A stretch of DNA of 64,000 nucleotides, taken from JAAFIP01 sp963775085. Lineage in GTDB: Bacteria; Pseudomonadota; Gammaproteobacteria; Burkholderiales; Burkholderiaceae_C. The position numbers and the translations under genes are program-made. The notes beneath the pieces were generated by a model. That model was not told where the DNA came from, ran no database searches, and saw nothing but the letters and a program-made list of their open reading frames with translations. Numbering within the stretch: the first letter of the stretch is position 1; each line of letters begins with the position of its first letter. The stretch is taken from contig CAVZHO010000002.1 of NCBI GenBank assembly GCA_963775085.1, positions 868,001 to 932,000 on the forward strand. Direction: 5' to 3'. Positions 18,659 through 27,688 of the stretch are shown piece by piece.

Positions 18659-19612
18659 ATGAAGCAGCCATTAAGAAACTGGACTTTAGCTGTCACCGCA
18701 GATGACCTGATGGCCGACGAACGAAAAGCACCCAAGGTGCATGAATGTCCGTTTGTCGGCACGAACGAGCGCTGCAATTACAAATTATCAGGCCCGCCTG
18801 CGGAAATTTTGATGCAAAACTGCCCATTCCCCACACCGGGCTCCGCCTCGGCTCCTTCTACCTGGCTATATCTGCTGGAGCGATTTGAGGTGGGGGTGGT
18901 TCACATTGACCGGGAGTTACGCGTACTGGGCATGAACGATTTCGCCCGGCGGGCCCTGCCGGTACAGGAAAAGCTGCCCTTTGGCAAAATAGTAACCTCT
19001 TTTCATCCCGAGGCGGCCAAGGCCAAGCTGACGTTTTTGTTGGGGCAGGCTGAGTGCCCGGTAAGCGACGCGGCACCGATGACCATGATCATCAATATCC
19101 CCGAGCGGGTGCTGCTGATCAAGGTCTCCAAAATGGGTGACGAGCAGGGTGCCACGGTGGGCTACACACTGGTCTTCTACGATATTACCGACGAGGTAGC
19201 CAAGCAAATAGAAAACGGCCCCGCGCAGACCGCCAATGAGGCCCAGGGCAGGCGCCAGCTCAAAAAGATTCCTACGGTCAAGCAAAACCGGGTGCTGCTG
19301 GTGGACGTTCCCGGTGTCTCGGTCATCCGTTCGGAGGGGCATTACACCTGGGTACACACCGCGCAGGGTAGTCAGTTTTGCAACCTGGCCATTGGCGACA
19401 TTGAAAGCCGCCTGGATCCACAGCAGTTTTTGCGCGTGCACCGCAGCTACATCGTCAACCTTGCGCATGTAGACGAAATCGTGCGGGATGACGGCCGAAT
19501 GACCCTACGCATGATAGGCCCTACGCCGATGGTAATTCCGGTTTCACGTGGCAGTGCGCCACACTTATTGGAGCTGCTTGGTCTGGGAGATATGGTTTTG
19601 TCGAGGACGTGA
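18659..19612 (+). CDS. rcoM: RcoM-like CO-sensing haem PAS-LytTR transcription factor
   Basis: A PAS domain (about residues 65-175) followed by a LytTR DNA-binding domain (about 200-312). It closely matches, from memory, RcoM of Paraburkholderia xenovorans, including FHPE, the ECPV region and the stretch INIPERVLLIKVSKM. The haem ligands known there (His74, Cys94, Met104) align with His116, Cys133 and Met143 here. RcoM activates CO-oxidation genes when CO binds haem; coxMSL begins 125 bp downstream. The start is uncertain: ATGs at 18659, 18710 and 18812 are all in frame, and 18812 gives the usual length of about 266 residues. The longer form adds a Cys-containing N-terminal extension. Confidence 0.9.
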   Translation: MKQPLRNWTLAVTADDLMADERKAPKVHECPFVGTNERCNYKLSGPPAEILMQNCPFPTPGSASAPSTWLYLLERFEVGVVHIDRELRVLGMNDFARRALPVQEKLPFGKIVTSFHPEAAKAKLTFLLGQAECPVSDAAPMTMIINIPERVLLIKVSKMGDEQGATVGYTLVFYDITDEVAKQIENGPAQTANEAQGRRQLKKIPTVKQNRVLLVDVPGVSVIRSEGHYTWVHTAQGSQFCNLAIGDIESRLDPQQFLRVHRSYIVNLAHVDEIVRDDGRMTLRMIGPTPMVIPVSRGSAPHLLELLGLGDMVLSRT

Positions 19613-19613
19613 T

Positions 19614-19649
19614 GTTCGTGCAAGCAGCATGCCGTTCGTGCGGTTCAGG
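19614..19649 (+). promoter_or_regulatory. Candidate RcoM operator (direct repeats)
   Basis: GTTCGTGC occurs at 19614-19621 and again at 19634-19641, exactly 20 bp apart, with a related GTTCAGGC at 19643. RcoM and other LytTR proteins bind direct repeats about two helical turns apart. The site lies between rcoM and coxM, where the coxMSL promoter should be. A third repeat in phase was not found. Confidence 0.45.
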
Positions 19650-19736
19650 CAACCATTGATTGTTTAGTTCTTCAGATCGGGCGATGGCTCGTTAAAGTTG
19701 TTTGGCGCAAGCTTAAAAAACCATCAGGAGACAACC

Positions 19737-20600
19737 GTGATCCCACCGTCATTTGCCTACCATGCGCCCCGTTCTGTGGGCGAGGCGCTTAAACTACTAA
19801 CCACCTTGGGCGACGATGCCAAGCTGCTCGCGGGCGGTCACAGCCTGCTGCCCATGATGAAGCTGCGCTTCGCTCAGCCCGGCGCTCTGATTGACATCAA
19901 CCGTATCCCCGAGTTGCGCGGAATCAGCGAACAGGCGGGTGCCATCCGTATTGGCGCCATGACAACCGAGAGTGAGTTGATTTCCTCCGCGCTGCTTGCG
20001 CAACGCATCCCCCTGCTGGTTGAAGCGGCCAAACTGATTGCCGATCCGCAGGTGCGTAATCGGGGCACCATCGGCGGCGACATTGCCCATGGCGACCCCG
20101 GCAATGATCACCCGGCCATCATGATGGCACTGGATGCCCGCTTTGTACTGCAAGGCACTGGCACCGAACGCGAAGTGAAAGCGGTGGACTTCTTCAAGGG
20201 CACTTACATGACGGTATTGGCTGATAACGAAATCCTTACTGCCATTCTCATTACGCCGCCCGCTAGTGGCACTGGCTACGCCTACCAAAAGCTCAAGCGC
20301 AAGACGGGCGACTGGGCCACGGCTGGCGCGGCCGTGCTGCTGCGCATGAATGCCGGGGTAGTGACCCACGCCGCCATCGGTCTGACTAACGTAGCCCCCA
20401 CTGCGCTGCGCGCCCGCAGTGCCGAGGCAGCCTTGATCGGCAAGCCCCTGAGCGACGCGACACTGGCCGAGGCCGGCAAACAGGTGCGCGCACAGAGCGC
20501 GCCCGCTGAAGATCTGCGCGGCGACATTGAATACAAGACCGCCATGGCGGGCGAGATGACGCAGCGTGCGATCCGCGCCGCAGCGGCGCGCTGCGCATAA
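19737..20600 (+). CDS. coxM: Aerobic CO dehydrogenase FAD subunit CoxM
   Basis: A 287-residue medium subunit with GTG start preceded by CAGGAG. FAD-binding motifs AGGHSLLPMMKLRFA (near residue 32) and TIGGDIAHGDPGND (near residue 106) match CoxM of form I CO dehydrogenases. It carries electrons from the CoxS clusters to the membrane quinone pool. First gene of coxMSLGDE. Order, the downstream form I coxL and the RcoM gene identify the operon. Confidence 0.93.
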   Translation: MIPPSFAYHAPRSVGEALKLLTTLGDDAKLLAGGHSLLPMMKLRFAQPGALIDINRIPELRGISEQAGAIRIGAMTTESELISSALLAQRIPLLVEAAKLIADPQVRNRGTIGGDIAHGDPGNDHPAIMMALDARFVLQGTGTEREVKAVDFFKGTYMTVLADNEILTAILITPPASGTGYAYQKLKRKTGDWATAGAAVLLRMNAGVVTHAAIGLTNVAPTALRARSAEAALIGKPLSDATLAEAGKQVRAQSAPAEDLRGDIEYKTAMAGEMTQRAIRAAAARCA

Positions 20601-20636
20601 ATTTGGCCCGTTGAACCTAGTCCGAGGAGATATAAG

Positions 20637-21131
20637 ATGAGCAAACACATGGTGTCTATGACACTCAACGGCCGCAAGATTGAAGAAGCGGTAGAACCGC
20701 GCACATTGCTCGTGCATTTTTTGCGCGAAAAAATGAGCCTGACCGGCGTGCATATTGGTTGCGAGACCAGCCATTGCGGTGCCTGCACGGTGGACGTAGA
20801 TGGGCAATCCATCAAGTCCTGTACCCACTTGGCGGTGCAGTGCGAGGGCAGTGAAGTTAAAACGGTGGAAAGCCTGGCCAGTGCGGGTGTGCTGCACGCT
20901 TTGCAGGAAGGTTTTTATAAGGAGCATGGTTTGCAGTGCGGCTTTTGCACCCCTGGTATGCTGATGCGGGCCTACCGCTTTTTGCAAGACAACCCCAACC
21001 CGACTGAGCAGGAAATTCGTGTGGGCATGTCGGGCAACTTGTGCCGCTGCACCGGTTACCAAAACATCGTCAAGGCCGTGCAGTATGCCGCCAAAGCCCT
21101 GCAACAAAAACCAGTCGCGGTCGCGGCTTAA
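20637..21131 (+). CDS. coxS: Aerobic CO dehydrogenase 2Fe-2S subunit CoxS
   Basis: A 164-residue small subunit with two [2Fe-2S] clusters: CETSHCGACTVDVDG near residue 41 and CGFCTPGM plus CRCTGY near residues 101-140. A strong ribosome site (GAGGAGATATAAG) precedes ATG 20637. It relays electrons from the Mo-Cu site of CoxL to FAD on CoxM. Confidence 0.95.
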   Translation: MSKHMVSMTLNGRKIEEAVEPRTLLVHFLREKMSLTGVHIGCETSHCGACTVDVDGQSIKSCTHLAVQCEGSEVKTVESLASAGVLHALQEGFYKEHGLQCGFCTPGMLMRAYRFLQDNPNPTEQEIRVGMSGNLCRCTGYQNIVKAVQYAAKALQQKPVAVAA

Positions 21132-21142
21132 GGGAGACACCC

Positions 21143-23541
21143 ATGAATGCACCAATGAGTGAACGCGAAAAAGCCCTGATGGGCATGGGCGAGTCCCGCC
21201 TGCGCAAAGAAGATGCCCGCTTCTTGCAGGGCAAGGGCAACTACGTGGACGACATCAAGTTGCCCAATATGGTGCATATGGACATCGTGCGCGCCAGTGT
21301 CGCCCACGCCCGCATCAAACGCATCAACAAGGAGGAGGCGCTCAAGGTGCCCGGCGTGATTGCGGTGTTGACCGCAGAGGACCTCAAGCCGCTCAAACTG
21401 CACTGGATGCCGACGCTGGCAGGGGATGTGCAAGCGGTATTGGCCGACGAGAAAGTGCACTTTCAGATGCAGGAGGTTGCTGTGGTGATCGCCGAAGACC
21501 GCTACTCGGCAGCCGATGGTGTGGAAGCCGTGGAGGTGGAATACGAAGAGCTGGAGGCCGTCGTGAACCCGTTCGATGCCCTCAAGCCAGGGGCACCCGT
21601 TTTGCGTGAGGACCTGGCGGGCAAGACCGAAGGTGCCCACGGCAAACGCTACCACCCCAACCACATTTTCACCTGGGATGCAGGCGACAAAGTGGCTACT
21701 GATGCCGCCTTTGCCAGTGCCCCGGTCACCGTGACACAAGACATGTTCTACCCGCGTGTGCATCCATGCCCACTGGAGACTTGCGGTGCGGTAGCGTCTT
21801 TTGACCCGGTGCGCGGTGAGTTGACCACCTGGCTTACCAGCCAGGCACCGCACATCGTGCGCACCGTAGTGTCTATGCTGTCGGGCATTCCCGAATCCAA
21901 AGTGCGCATCATCTCGCCCGACATCGGTGGTGGCTTTGGTAACAAGGTGCCGATCTATCCCGGATATGTCTGCGCCATCGTCGCCAGCATCGTGCTGGGC
22001 CGCCCGGTGAAGTGGGTGGAAGACCGGATTGAAAACCTGTCGTCCACCGGCTTTGCCCGCGACTACCACATGACCGGCGAGTTAGCGGCCACCAAGGACG
22101 GCAAAATTCTCGCACTGCGCACCAATGTGATTGCCGACCACGGCGCGTTTGACGCTTGCGCCGACCCCACCAAGTTTCCGGCAGGTATGTTCCATATCTG
22201 TACCGGCAGCTATGACATCAAGGCGGCATACTGCAAGGTGGACGGTGTCTATACCAACAAGGCACCGGGTGGCGTGGCTATCGCTGCTCGTTCCGCGTGA
22301 CCGAGGCGGTGTATCTGATTGAACGCATGATCGACGTGCTGGCGCAAAAGCTGGGTATCGACAAGGCGGTGATCCGTTCGCGCAACTTTATTCAAGAGGC
22401 ACAGTTCCCCTACCGATCAGCCACTGGTTTTGACTACGACTCAGGCAATTACCAGCCTGCACTGGATAAAGTGTTGGCGGCCGTAGACTACAAAGGTTTG
22501 CGTGCGGAGCAGGCCGCCAAGCGGGCTGACCCGAACTGCCCCACTTTGATGGGCATCGGTATTGTGACCTTTACAGAAGTAGTGGGCGCGGGCCCCAGCA
22601 AGATGTGCGACATTTTGGGCGTGGGCATGTTCGACAGTTGCGAGATACGCGTACACCCTACGGGCAGCGCCATTGCGCGCATGGGCACCATATCGCAAGG
22701 TCAGGGCCACCAAACCACCTATGCGCAGATCATCGCCACGGAGCTGGGTTTGCCATCGGAGGTGATTCAGGTAGAAGAGGGCGACACCAGCACCGCGCCC
22801 TATGGATTGGGTACTTACGGTTCACGCTCCACACCGGTAGCGGGTGCAGCCATCGCAATGGCAGCGCGGAAAATCCACGCCAAAGCCAAGAAGATTGCGG
22901 CCCATTTGCTGGAGGTGAGCGAGGCAGATTTGGAGTGGGAGATCGACCGCTTCAAGCTGCGTGGCAATGACGAAAAATTCAAAACTATGAAAGATATTGC
23001 CTGGGCTGCTTACAACCAACCGCCAGCGGGTTTGGAGCCGGGTCTGGAAGCGGTGCATTATTACGACCCACCGAACTTCACTTTCCCGTTTGGTGCCTAT
23101 GTGTGCGTGGTGGACATTGACAAAGGCACCGGCGAGACCAAGATTCGCCGATTTTATGCACTGGACGATTGCGGCGTGCGCATCAACCCGATGATCATCG
23201 AAGGGCAAATCCAGGTGGTTTGACCGAAGGTTTTGCAGTGGCCATGGGACAACTGCTGTCGTTTGACAAACAAGGCAATATCCAGGGTAATTCGCTGATG
23301 GATTATTTCTTGCCTACGGCGGTAGAAACACCGCATTGGGAAACCGACTTTACCGTGACGCCGTCGCCGCACCATCCGATTGGTGCCAAGGGCGTGGCCG
23401 AGTCCCCATGTCGCCAGTATCCCAACGTTTTCCAACGCCATGGTGGATGCCTTTGCGCACCTGGGTGTGACGCATTTCGACATGCCATACTCAGCTTTCC
23501 GTGTCTGGAAGCAGCTCAAGGCCAGCGGCCTGGCGCAGTAA
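21143..23541 (+). pseudogene. coxL: Form I CO dehydrogenase large subunit CoxL, three frameshifts
   Basis: The Mo-Cu catalytic subunit, which oxidises CO to CO2 in aerobic carboxydotrophs. Three frames cover it: 21143 to 22278, 22279 to 23213, 23214 to 23406, then a last shift to the stop at 23541. The form I signature AYRCSFR, whose Cys binds Cu, lies across 22276-22296 and is exactly where the first shift falls (one base lost after GTGGC). The second shift loses a base at CA/GGTGGT near 23213. The third loses two of a run of C at 23404-23407, just before the region of the catalytic glutamate (GVAES). Restored, it is about 800 residues, as expected. Nothing else is degraded. Confidence 0.9.
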
Positions 23542-23581
23542 GCTATCTTTGGCAATCACGAAAGTCAAAAAGAAAGTCAGA

Positions 23582-24235
23582 ATGGAAGTCAATATTGATA
23601 AACAGTATCCCGTTGCAGCCAGACTGGATTCGGCCTGGGCCGTTTTGTCAAACATCAACGAGCTTGCCACCTGTATGCCAGGGGCGCAAATTACCTCGCA
23701 GGTAGACGATACGCACTACAAAGGCAGCGTACGGGTCAAGGTTGGCCCGGCAGTGGCGGCTTTTGCTGGCGACATTGAAGTACTGGCGGTTGATGCTGCG
23801 GCGCGTACCTTGACTTTGCTGGGCAAAGGTGCCGACAAAGGCGGCTCGTCGGCATCTATGAAACTCAACGCGTCGCTGGTGGCGACGGATGCAGGCAGTT
23901 GCACATTGGTAGGTAAGGCCGATGTGATTGTCAACGGCAAGTTTGCCCAGTTTGGTGGGCGCATGATGGCATCAGTATCGGATGTGATTTTGGCGCAGTT
24001 AGCCGAGACGTTTTCGCAAAAGGCGCAGGCATTGCAGGGTAGCGCAGCCACTCCAGCATCTGTAGATGCGGCAGGGCAGCAGCTTGGTGAAGCGGCGAGC
24101 GCAGAGTCTGCGCCAGGTACCAGCCAAAGAGCTGGCATGCACATCCCTGCAGCCCCCAAAGAGCTCAACGCGCTGGCCCTCATCTGGGCGATGCTGCGCA
24201 ACTTCTTCGGTGGCCTGTTTAAGACAAAAAATTAA
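23582..24235 (+). CDS. coxG: CO dehydrogenase accessory protein CoxG
   Basis: A 217-residue protein. The first 150 residues form the CoxG/SRPBCC domain (MEVNIDKQYPVAARLDSAW, CMPGAQIT, VGPAVAAFAGDIEV, FAQFGGRMMASVSDVI). A Ser/Ala-rich linker and a hydrophobic C-terminal end (LALIWAMLRNFFGGLF) follow. CoxG is thought to dock CO dehydrogenase at the membrane. The ATG at 23582 is preferred, since the upstream reading frame overlaps coxL. It lies between coxL and coxD; in Oligotropha coxG comes after coxE/F, so the order differs. Confidence 0.88.
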   Translation: MEVNIDKQYPVAARLDSAWAVLSNINELATCMPGAQITSQVDDTHYKGSVRVKVGPAVAAFAGDIEVLAVDAAARTLTLLGKGADKGGSSASMKLNASLVATDAGSCTLVGKADVIVNGKFAQFGGRMMASVSDVILAQLAETFSQKAQALQGSAATPASVDAAGQQLGEAASAESAPGTSQRAGMHIPAAPKELNALALIWAMLRNFFGGLFKTKN

Positions 24236-24258
24236 CGCTTGGCAGAGTAGTCCGAATA

Positions 24259-25229
24259 ATGTCGATGGCGCAAAAAATGGCAGCTAGCACGATCCCTAGC
24301 CCTGAGGTGCTGCGCGAACAGCTTTTTAATGCAGACTATGTGGCTGATGAAGATATGGCCAGCCTGGTATGGATGGGTCTGACGCTGGAGCGCCCTTTGT
24401 TGCTGGAGGGCTCGGCTGGGGTGGGCAAGACAGCGGTGGCCAGTGCCTGCGCCAGGGTGCTGGGCCGCAAGCTATTGCGCTTGCAGTGCTACGAGGGCTT
24501 GGATCTGAGCCAAGCGGTGTACGAGTGGAACTACAGCCGCCAGTTGCTGGAGATCCGATTAGCCGAGCTGGACAGCAAAATTGAACCCATCACGGGGCAG
24601 CCCAGCAGTGCCAAGCTGCGCGAAAGCCTGTTTTCTGAAGCATTCTTACTGGAGCGCCCGCTGCTGCAGGCCATCCGCTCAGTGCAACCATGCGTGCTGC
24701 TGATTGACGAGATAGACCGCGCTGATGAAGCCTTTGAGGCATTTTTGCTGGAGATGCTGTCCGAGTACCAAGTGACCGTGCCCGAGATAGGCACCTTGCA
24801 GGCGCGCAGTAAGCCGCTGGTGGTGCTGACCAGAAATGGCACGCGCGACTTGTCCGATGCGCTGCGCAGGCGCTGCCTGTTCCATTACCTGGACTTTCCG
24901 ACCTTGGCGCGCGAGACGCAAATCGCCCACAGATTGGTGCCCGAGGCCGCCGCCGGCTGGTAGAAGAAGCCGTGGCATTTGTGCAGCGCCTGCGCAAGGA
25001 AGACCTGGACAAGATACCCGGCGTGGCCGAAACCCTGGACTGGGTGCGTGTGCTGTTTCATCTGGGGCATGTGGAGTTGCCCGTCGATCCGGCGCTGTTG
25101 GTGCCTACCCTGGCAGCACTGTTAAAAACCCGTAACGACCGTTGGCAAATGAGCGCTGAGCGTGTCGGCAAACTGGTTGATGGCCCGCGTATCGGGCAAG
25201 ACGTGGGTGTGGCGGGTGGCATGAAGTGA
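24259..25229 (+). pseudogene. coxD: MoxR-type AAA+ ATPase CoxD, one frameshift
   Basis: A CoxD-like chaperone ATPase needed to assemble the Cu-S-Mo centre of CO dehydrogenase. Walker A (GSAGVGKTA) and Walker B (LLIDEIDRAD) are intact, and a sensor region follows (RNGTRDLSDALRRRCLFHY). The frame breaks at about 24954, where GCCGCCGCCGG needs one more C to read AAARLVEEAV. Repaired, it is about 323 residues. The last codons overlap the coxE start (GTGA), so the pair is co-translated. A sequencing error is as likely as true inactivation. Confidence 0.88.
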
Positions 25230-26434
25230 CTGACGTAGCGGTTGATCCACAGCGATTGACGCAAGCTCAGCGCGCTACCGACCCGCGCGAGCGCCTGGCG
25301 GAGTTTGCTGCTTACCTGCGCGACCACGGCTTTGCACTGGGCTATGCCGAAGTCGAGCTGATGACCCGAGCCGCTGCCGCTCTGCCACTGGCGCAATGGC
25401 CGCGTATCGAGGCGCTGTGGCGCAGCATTGCCTCGGGTAGCCACGCGCAGTGGCTTAAATATGCTGAACTGCACCGCGCTTTTTGGTTTCCACACAGTGT
25501 CAAAGGCTCAACGCGCAGCAGCGGCGTAACGCGTCGCGCCCGTACCCTGCCCGAACTGTTGGAGCAGATGCACAGTGAGCAGGGCGACAGCCAACCAGGC
25601 AAAAACGCAGCGCCAAGAGGCGCGCAGCGAGAGGCGCAAGGCGAAGGCGAGGACAGCAGCGCGCCACCCCAGGCGCAAGGCGGTGCCAGCCGCACCGAGG
25701 CACTGGTAGACCGCGACTTCAAAGACTGGCTGCCCCAGGACATTGACCGTTTCGACGCCCTGGTAGAAGACTTTCGCCGCCGCCTGCGCACCCAGCTGCT
25801 GCGCCGCTGGCAGCCGCACCAGAGCAGCGGCACCATCCACCTGCGCCGCTCCTTGCGGGCAGCGCTATCCACCGGCGGCGAGCTGGTCAAGCTGCACCAT
25901 GTGCGCAGACAGCGCCGCCAGCCGCGCGTGGCCTTGTTGGTCGATGTCAGCCGGTCGATGGAAGTGCATGCGCAGTTTTACCTGCGGTTGGCGCGTGCCT
26001 TTGTGGAGGTGATGGATGCTCGGGCATTTGTGTTCCATACCCGGCTGGCAGAGGTCACGCCGCTAATGAAGCAGTCCAACCGCCGGGTGCAGGAAAAGAT
26101 CAATGCCGTCACCTTTGGTTTTGGTGGCGGCACCCGCATTGGCAGTTGCCTGCAGACCGCGCTGCACCAGCACATGGGGCGGGGCTGCGCCCAGCCGCTG
26201 GGGCACGGTGATGTGTTCATGGTGTTCAGCGACGGCTACGATACCGACGAGCCAGTCCTGCTGGCGCAGGTGCTGGGCGAGGTGCGCGCACGCGGCGCGC
26301 GGGTATGCTGGCTGCACCCCACCGCGCAAATACCTGCGTCCGCAGCTATGGATATAGCGCGGCAGCATGTCAACCGCTTCCTGCCGGCGCACAATCTGGC
26401 CAGCCTGTCGCGGCTGCATGAACTTTTGAAATGA
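25226..26434 (+). CDS. coxE: CoxE-like von Willebrand factor A domain protein
   Basis: A 402-residue protein. An Arg-rich basic middle part precedes a C-terminal VWA domain with the MIDAS motif DVSRS near residue 238 and a downstream SDGYDTDEP acidic pair. CoxE partners the CoxD ATPase in copper insertion into CoxL. GTG start, overlapping the coxD stop by four bases. Between residues about 110 and 160 it has a Gln/Gly/Ala-rich low-complexity linker. Confidence 0.9.
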   Translation: MTDVAVDPQRLTQAQRATDPRERLAEFAAYLRDHGFALGYAEVELMTRAAAALPLAQWPRIEALWRSIASGSHAQWLKYAELHRAFWFPHSVKGSTRSSGVTRRARTLPELLEQMHSEQGDSQPGKNAAPRGAQREAQGEGEDSSAPPQAQGGASRTEALVDRDFKDWLPQDIDRFDALVEDFRRRLRTQLLRRWQPHQSSGTIHLRRSLRAALSTGGELVKLHHVRRQRRQPRVALLVDVSRSMEVHAQFYLRLARAFVEVMDARAFVFHTRLAEVTPLMKQSNRRVQEKINAVTFGFGGGTRIGSCLQTALHQHMGRGCAQPLGHGDVFMVFSDGYDTDEPVLLAQVLGEVRARGARVCWLHPTAQIPASAAMDIARQHVNRFLPAHNLASLSRLHELLK

Positions 26435-26447
26435 CAAGGACCAATCT

Positions 26448-27158
26448 ATGGGATGCTTACTCAAACAAGGCGGTGGACTGTATGCCCGGCTGCGCGTAGG
26501 AGCCATTTTGCTGGCCGCCGGTGAGGGCAAACGCATGGGCGGCGTGGCCAAGCCGCTGATCACACTGCAGGGTGTGCCACTGATCAACCGCCAGCTCATC
26601 GCGCTCAGTGGCGCTGGTGTGGACGAAGTGGTGGTGGTCACTGGCCACGCACGCGAAGCGATCGAAGCGCAGGTGCAAAGCTTTCCCGTCTCGCTGGCGC
26701 ACAACGCGGACTACCGGGAGGGTCAGCAAGGTTCTGTGCGCGTGGGGCTACAGGCCCTGAGCGGTGTGTTTGATGCCGTGTTTGTGGTGTTGGCCGATCA
26801 GCCGCTGATAGCCGCAGCCGATTTCACCGAGTTGATGGGAGCGTTCAAGCGCAGGCCAGCAGGCCAGCACATCGTCGTACCCGTGGTGTCCAAAGTGGCT
26901 ACGCTAGGAGCGGATGCACCCGCAGGCCAGCGCGGTAACCCCATCGTTCTGGACGAGGTAGCGGTGGCGCAAATTCTAGCCAGCGACATCAAACTGGCCT
27001 GTCGGCATCTGATTGAAAACCAACCCGCCATGGTGCATGTGCACCAGACCAGCAATAGTCGATTTATCGTTGACCTCGACACCCCCGACGACCTGGAACA
27101 ATTGGCCAAACGCACAGGATGGCGGCTGGAACTGCCGCAAGCGCTGGCGATCGCGTGA
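26448..27158 (+). CDS. mocA: Molybdenum cofactor cytidylyltransferase (MocA-like)
   Basis: A 236-residue MobA-like nucleotidyltransferase. The signature LLAAGEGKRMGGVAKPL is at about residue 21, with the metal site in VLADQPL, and the C-terminal part contains RGNPIVLD and VDLDTPDDL. MocA attaches CMP to molybdopterin to make the MCD cofactor that CO dehydrogenase and related hydroxylases need. It lies 13 bp after coxE and so is part of the CO operon. No XdhC/CoxF gene, usually nearby, is seen. Confidence 0.86.
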   Translation: MGCLLKQGGGLYARLRVGAILLAAGEGKRMGGVAKPLITLQGVPLINRQLIALSGAGVDEVVVVTGHAREAIEAQVQSFPVSLAHNADYREGQQGSVRVGLQALSGVFDAVFVVLADQPLIAAADFTELMGAFKRRPAGQHIVVPVVSKVATLGADAPAGQRGNPIVLDEVAVAQILASDIKLACRHLIENQPAMVHVHQTSNSRFIVDLDTPDDLEQLAKRTGWRLELPQALAIA

Positions 27159-27286
27159 GTCCAGCGCCTTTTCGCTACAGCTTAATGTGGGGATAGGGTT
27201 TAAGCTGCATCTCGGATGTCGTGGCCGCTGTGTTTGGGCGTGAATTCAAGTGTCGCAACCCAGCCAACTTGCGCTAGCATCAGCCC

Positions 27287-27595
27287 ATGCACACTGTTTT
27301 CAATCTCCTGATTCGCCTGGTATTGGTCGCAGCTGGCTTGGTATTTGCGGCCAGCCTGGCGCTGCTCGCCGCCGTGCTGATGCTGCTGTGGGGCGTGCGC
27401 GCCGTGTGGTGCAAGATTACGGGCCAACCGATCAACCCTTTTACGGTGCGCATGAGCCCACGCAGTGGGTTTGACGGGTTTTTGCGTAAACGGCAAGACC
27501 CGCAGTCGCAGGACAACCCCGCCAAATCCAAGCGCGTGGCTACGGACGATGTGACGGATGTAGAAGTGAAAGAAATCAAGCCCCCGTCACCTTAA
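27287..27595 (+). CDS. Small membrane protein of unknown function
   Basis: A 102-residue protein with one long hydrophobic segment at about residues 6-38 and a hydrophilic, Lys/Asp-rich C-terminal tail. I do not recognise a family. It stands alone between the CO operon and a Bug receptor gene. Codon use resembles the neighbouring real genes, and the antisense reading frames here look like shadows. Confidence 0.6.
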   Translation: MHTVFNLLIRLVLVAAGLVFAASLALLAAVLMLLWGVRAVWCKITGQPINPFTVRMSPRSGFDGFLRKRQDPQSQDNPAKSKRVATDDVTDVEVKEIKPPSP

Positions 27596-27609
27596 AGCCA
27601 CTATTTATG

Positions 27610-27668
27610 TGCAAAATATGCCCATAGTCCCTGTCACAAGGTCATATGCAGCTATATATTTGATAGTA
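27610..27668 (+). repeat. Dispersed 55-60 bp repeat, intergenic
   Basis: ATAGTCCCTGTC, a short spacer, then GTCATATGCAGCTAT and TTTGATAG. It lies just upstream of the second Bug receptor gene. Confidence 0.6.
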
Positions 27669-27688
27669 TTTTTACCAAGGATGTTTCC

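Noticed and set aside
10375..24235. The two molybdenum-hydroxylase operons as a recent tandem duplication
   Set aside because: The large subunits have different active-site loops (AVRGFGQ and AYRCSFR), and the accessory genes and order differ.
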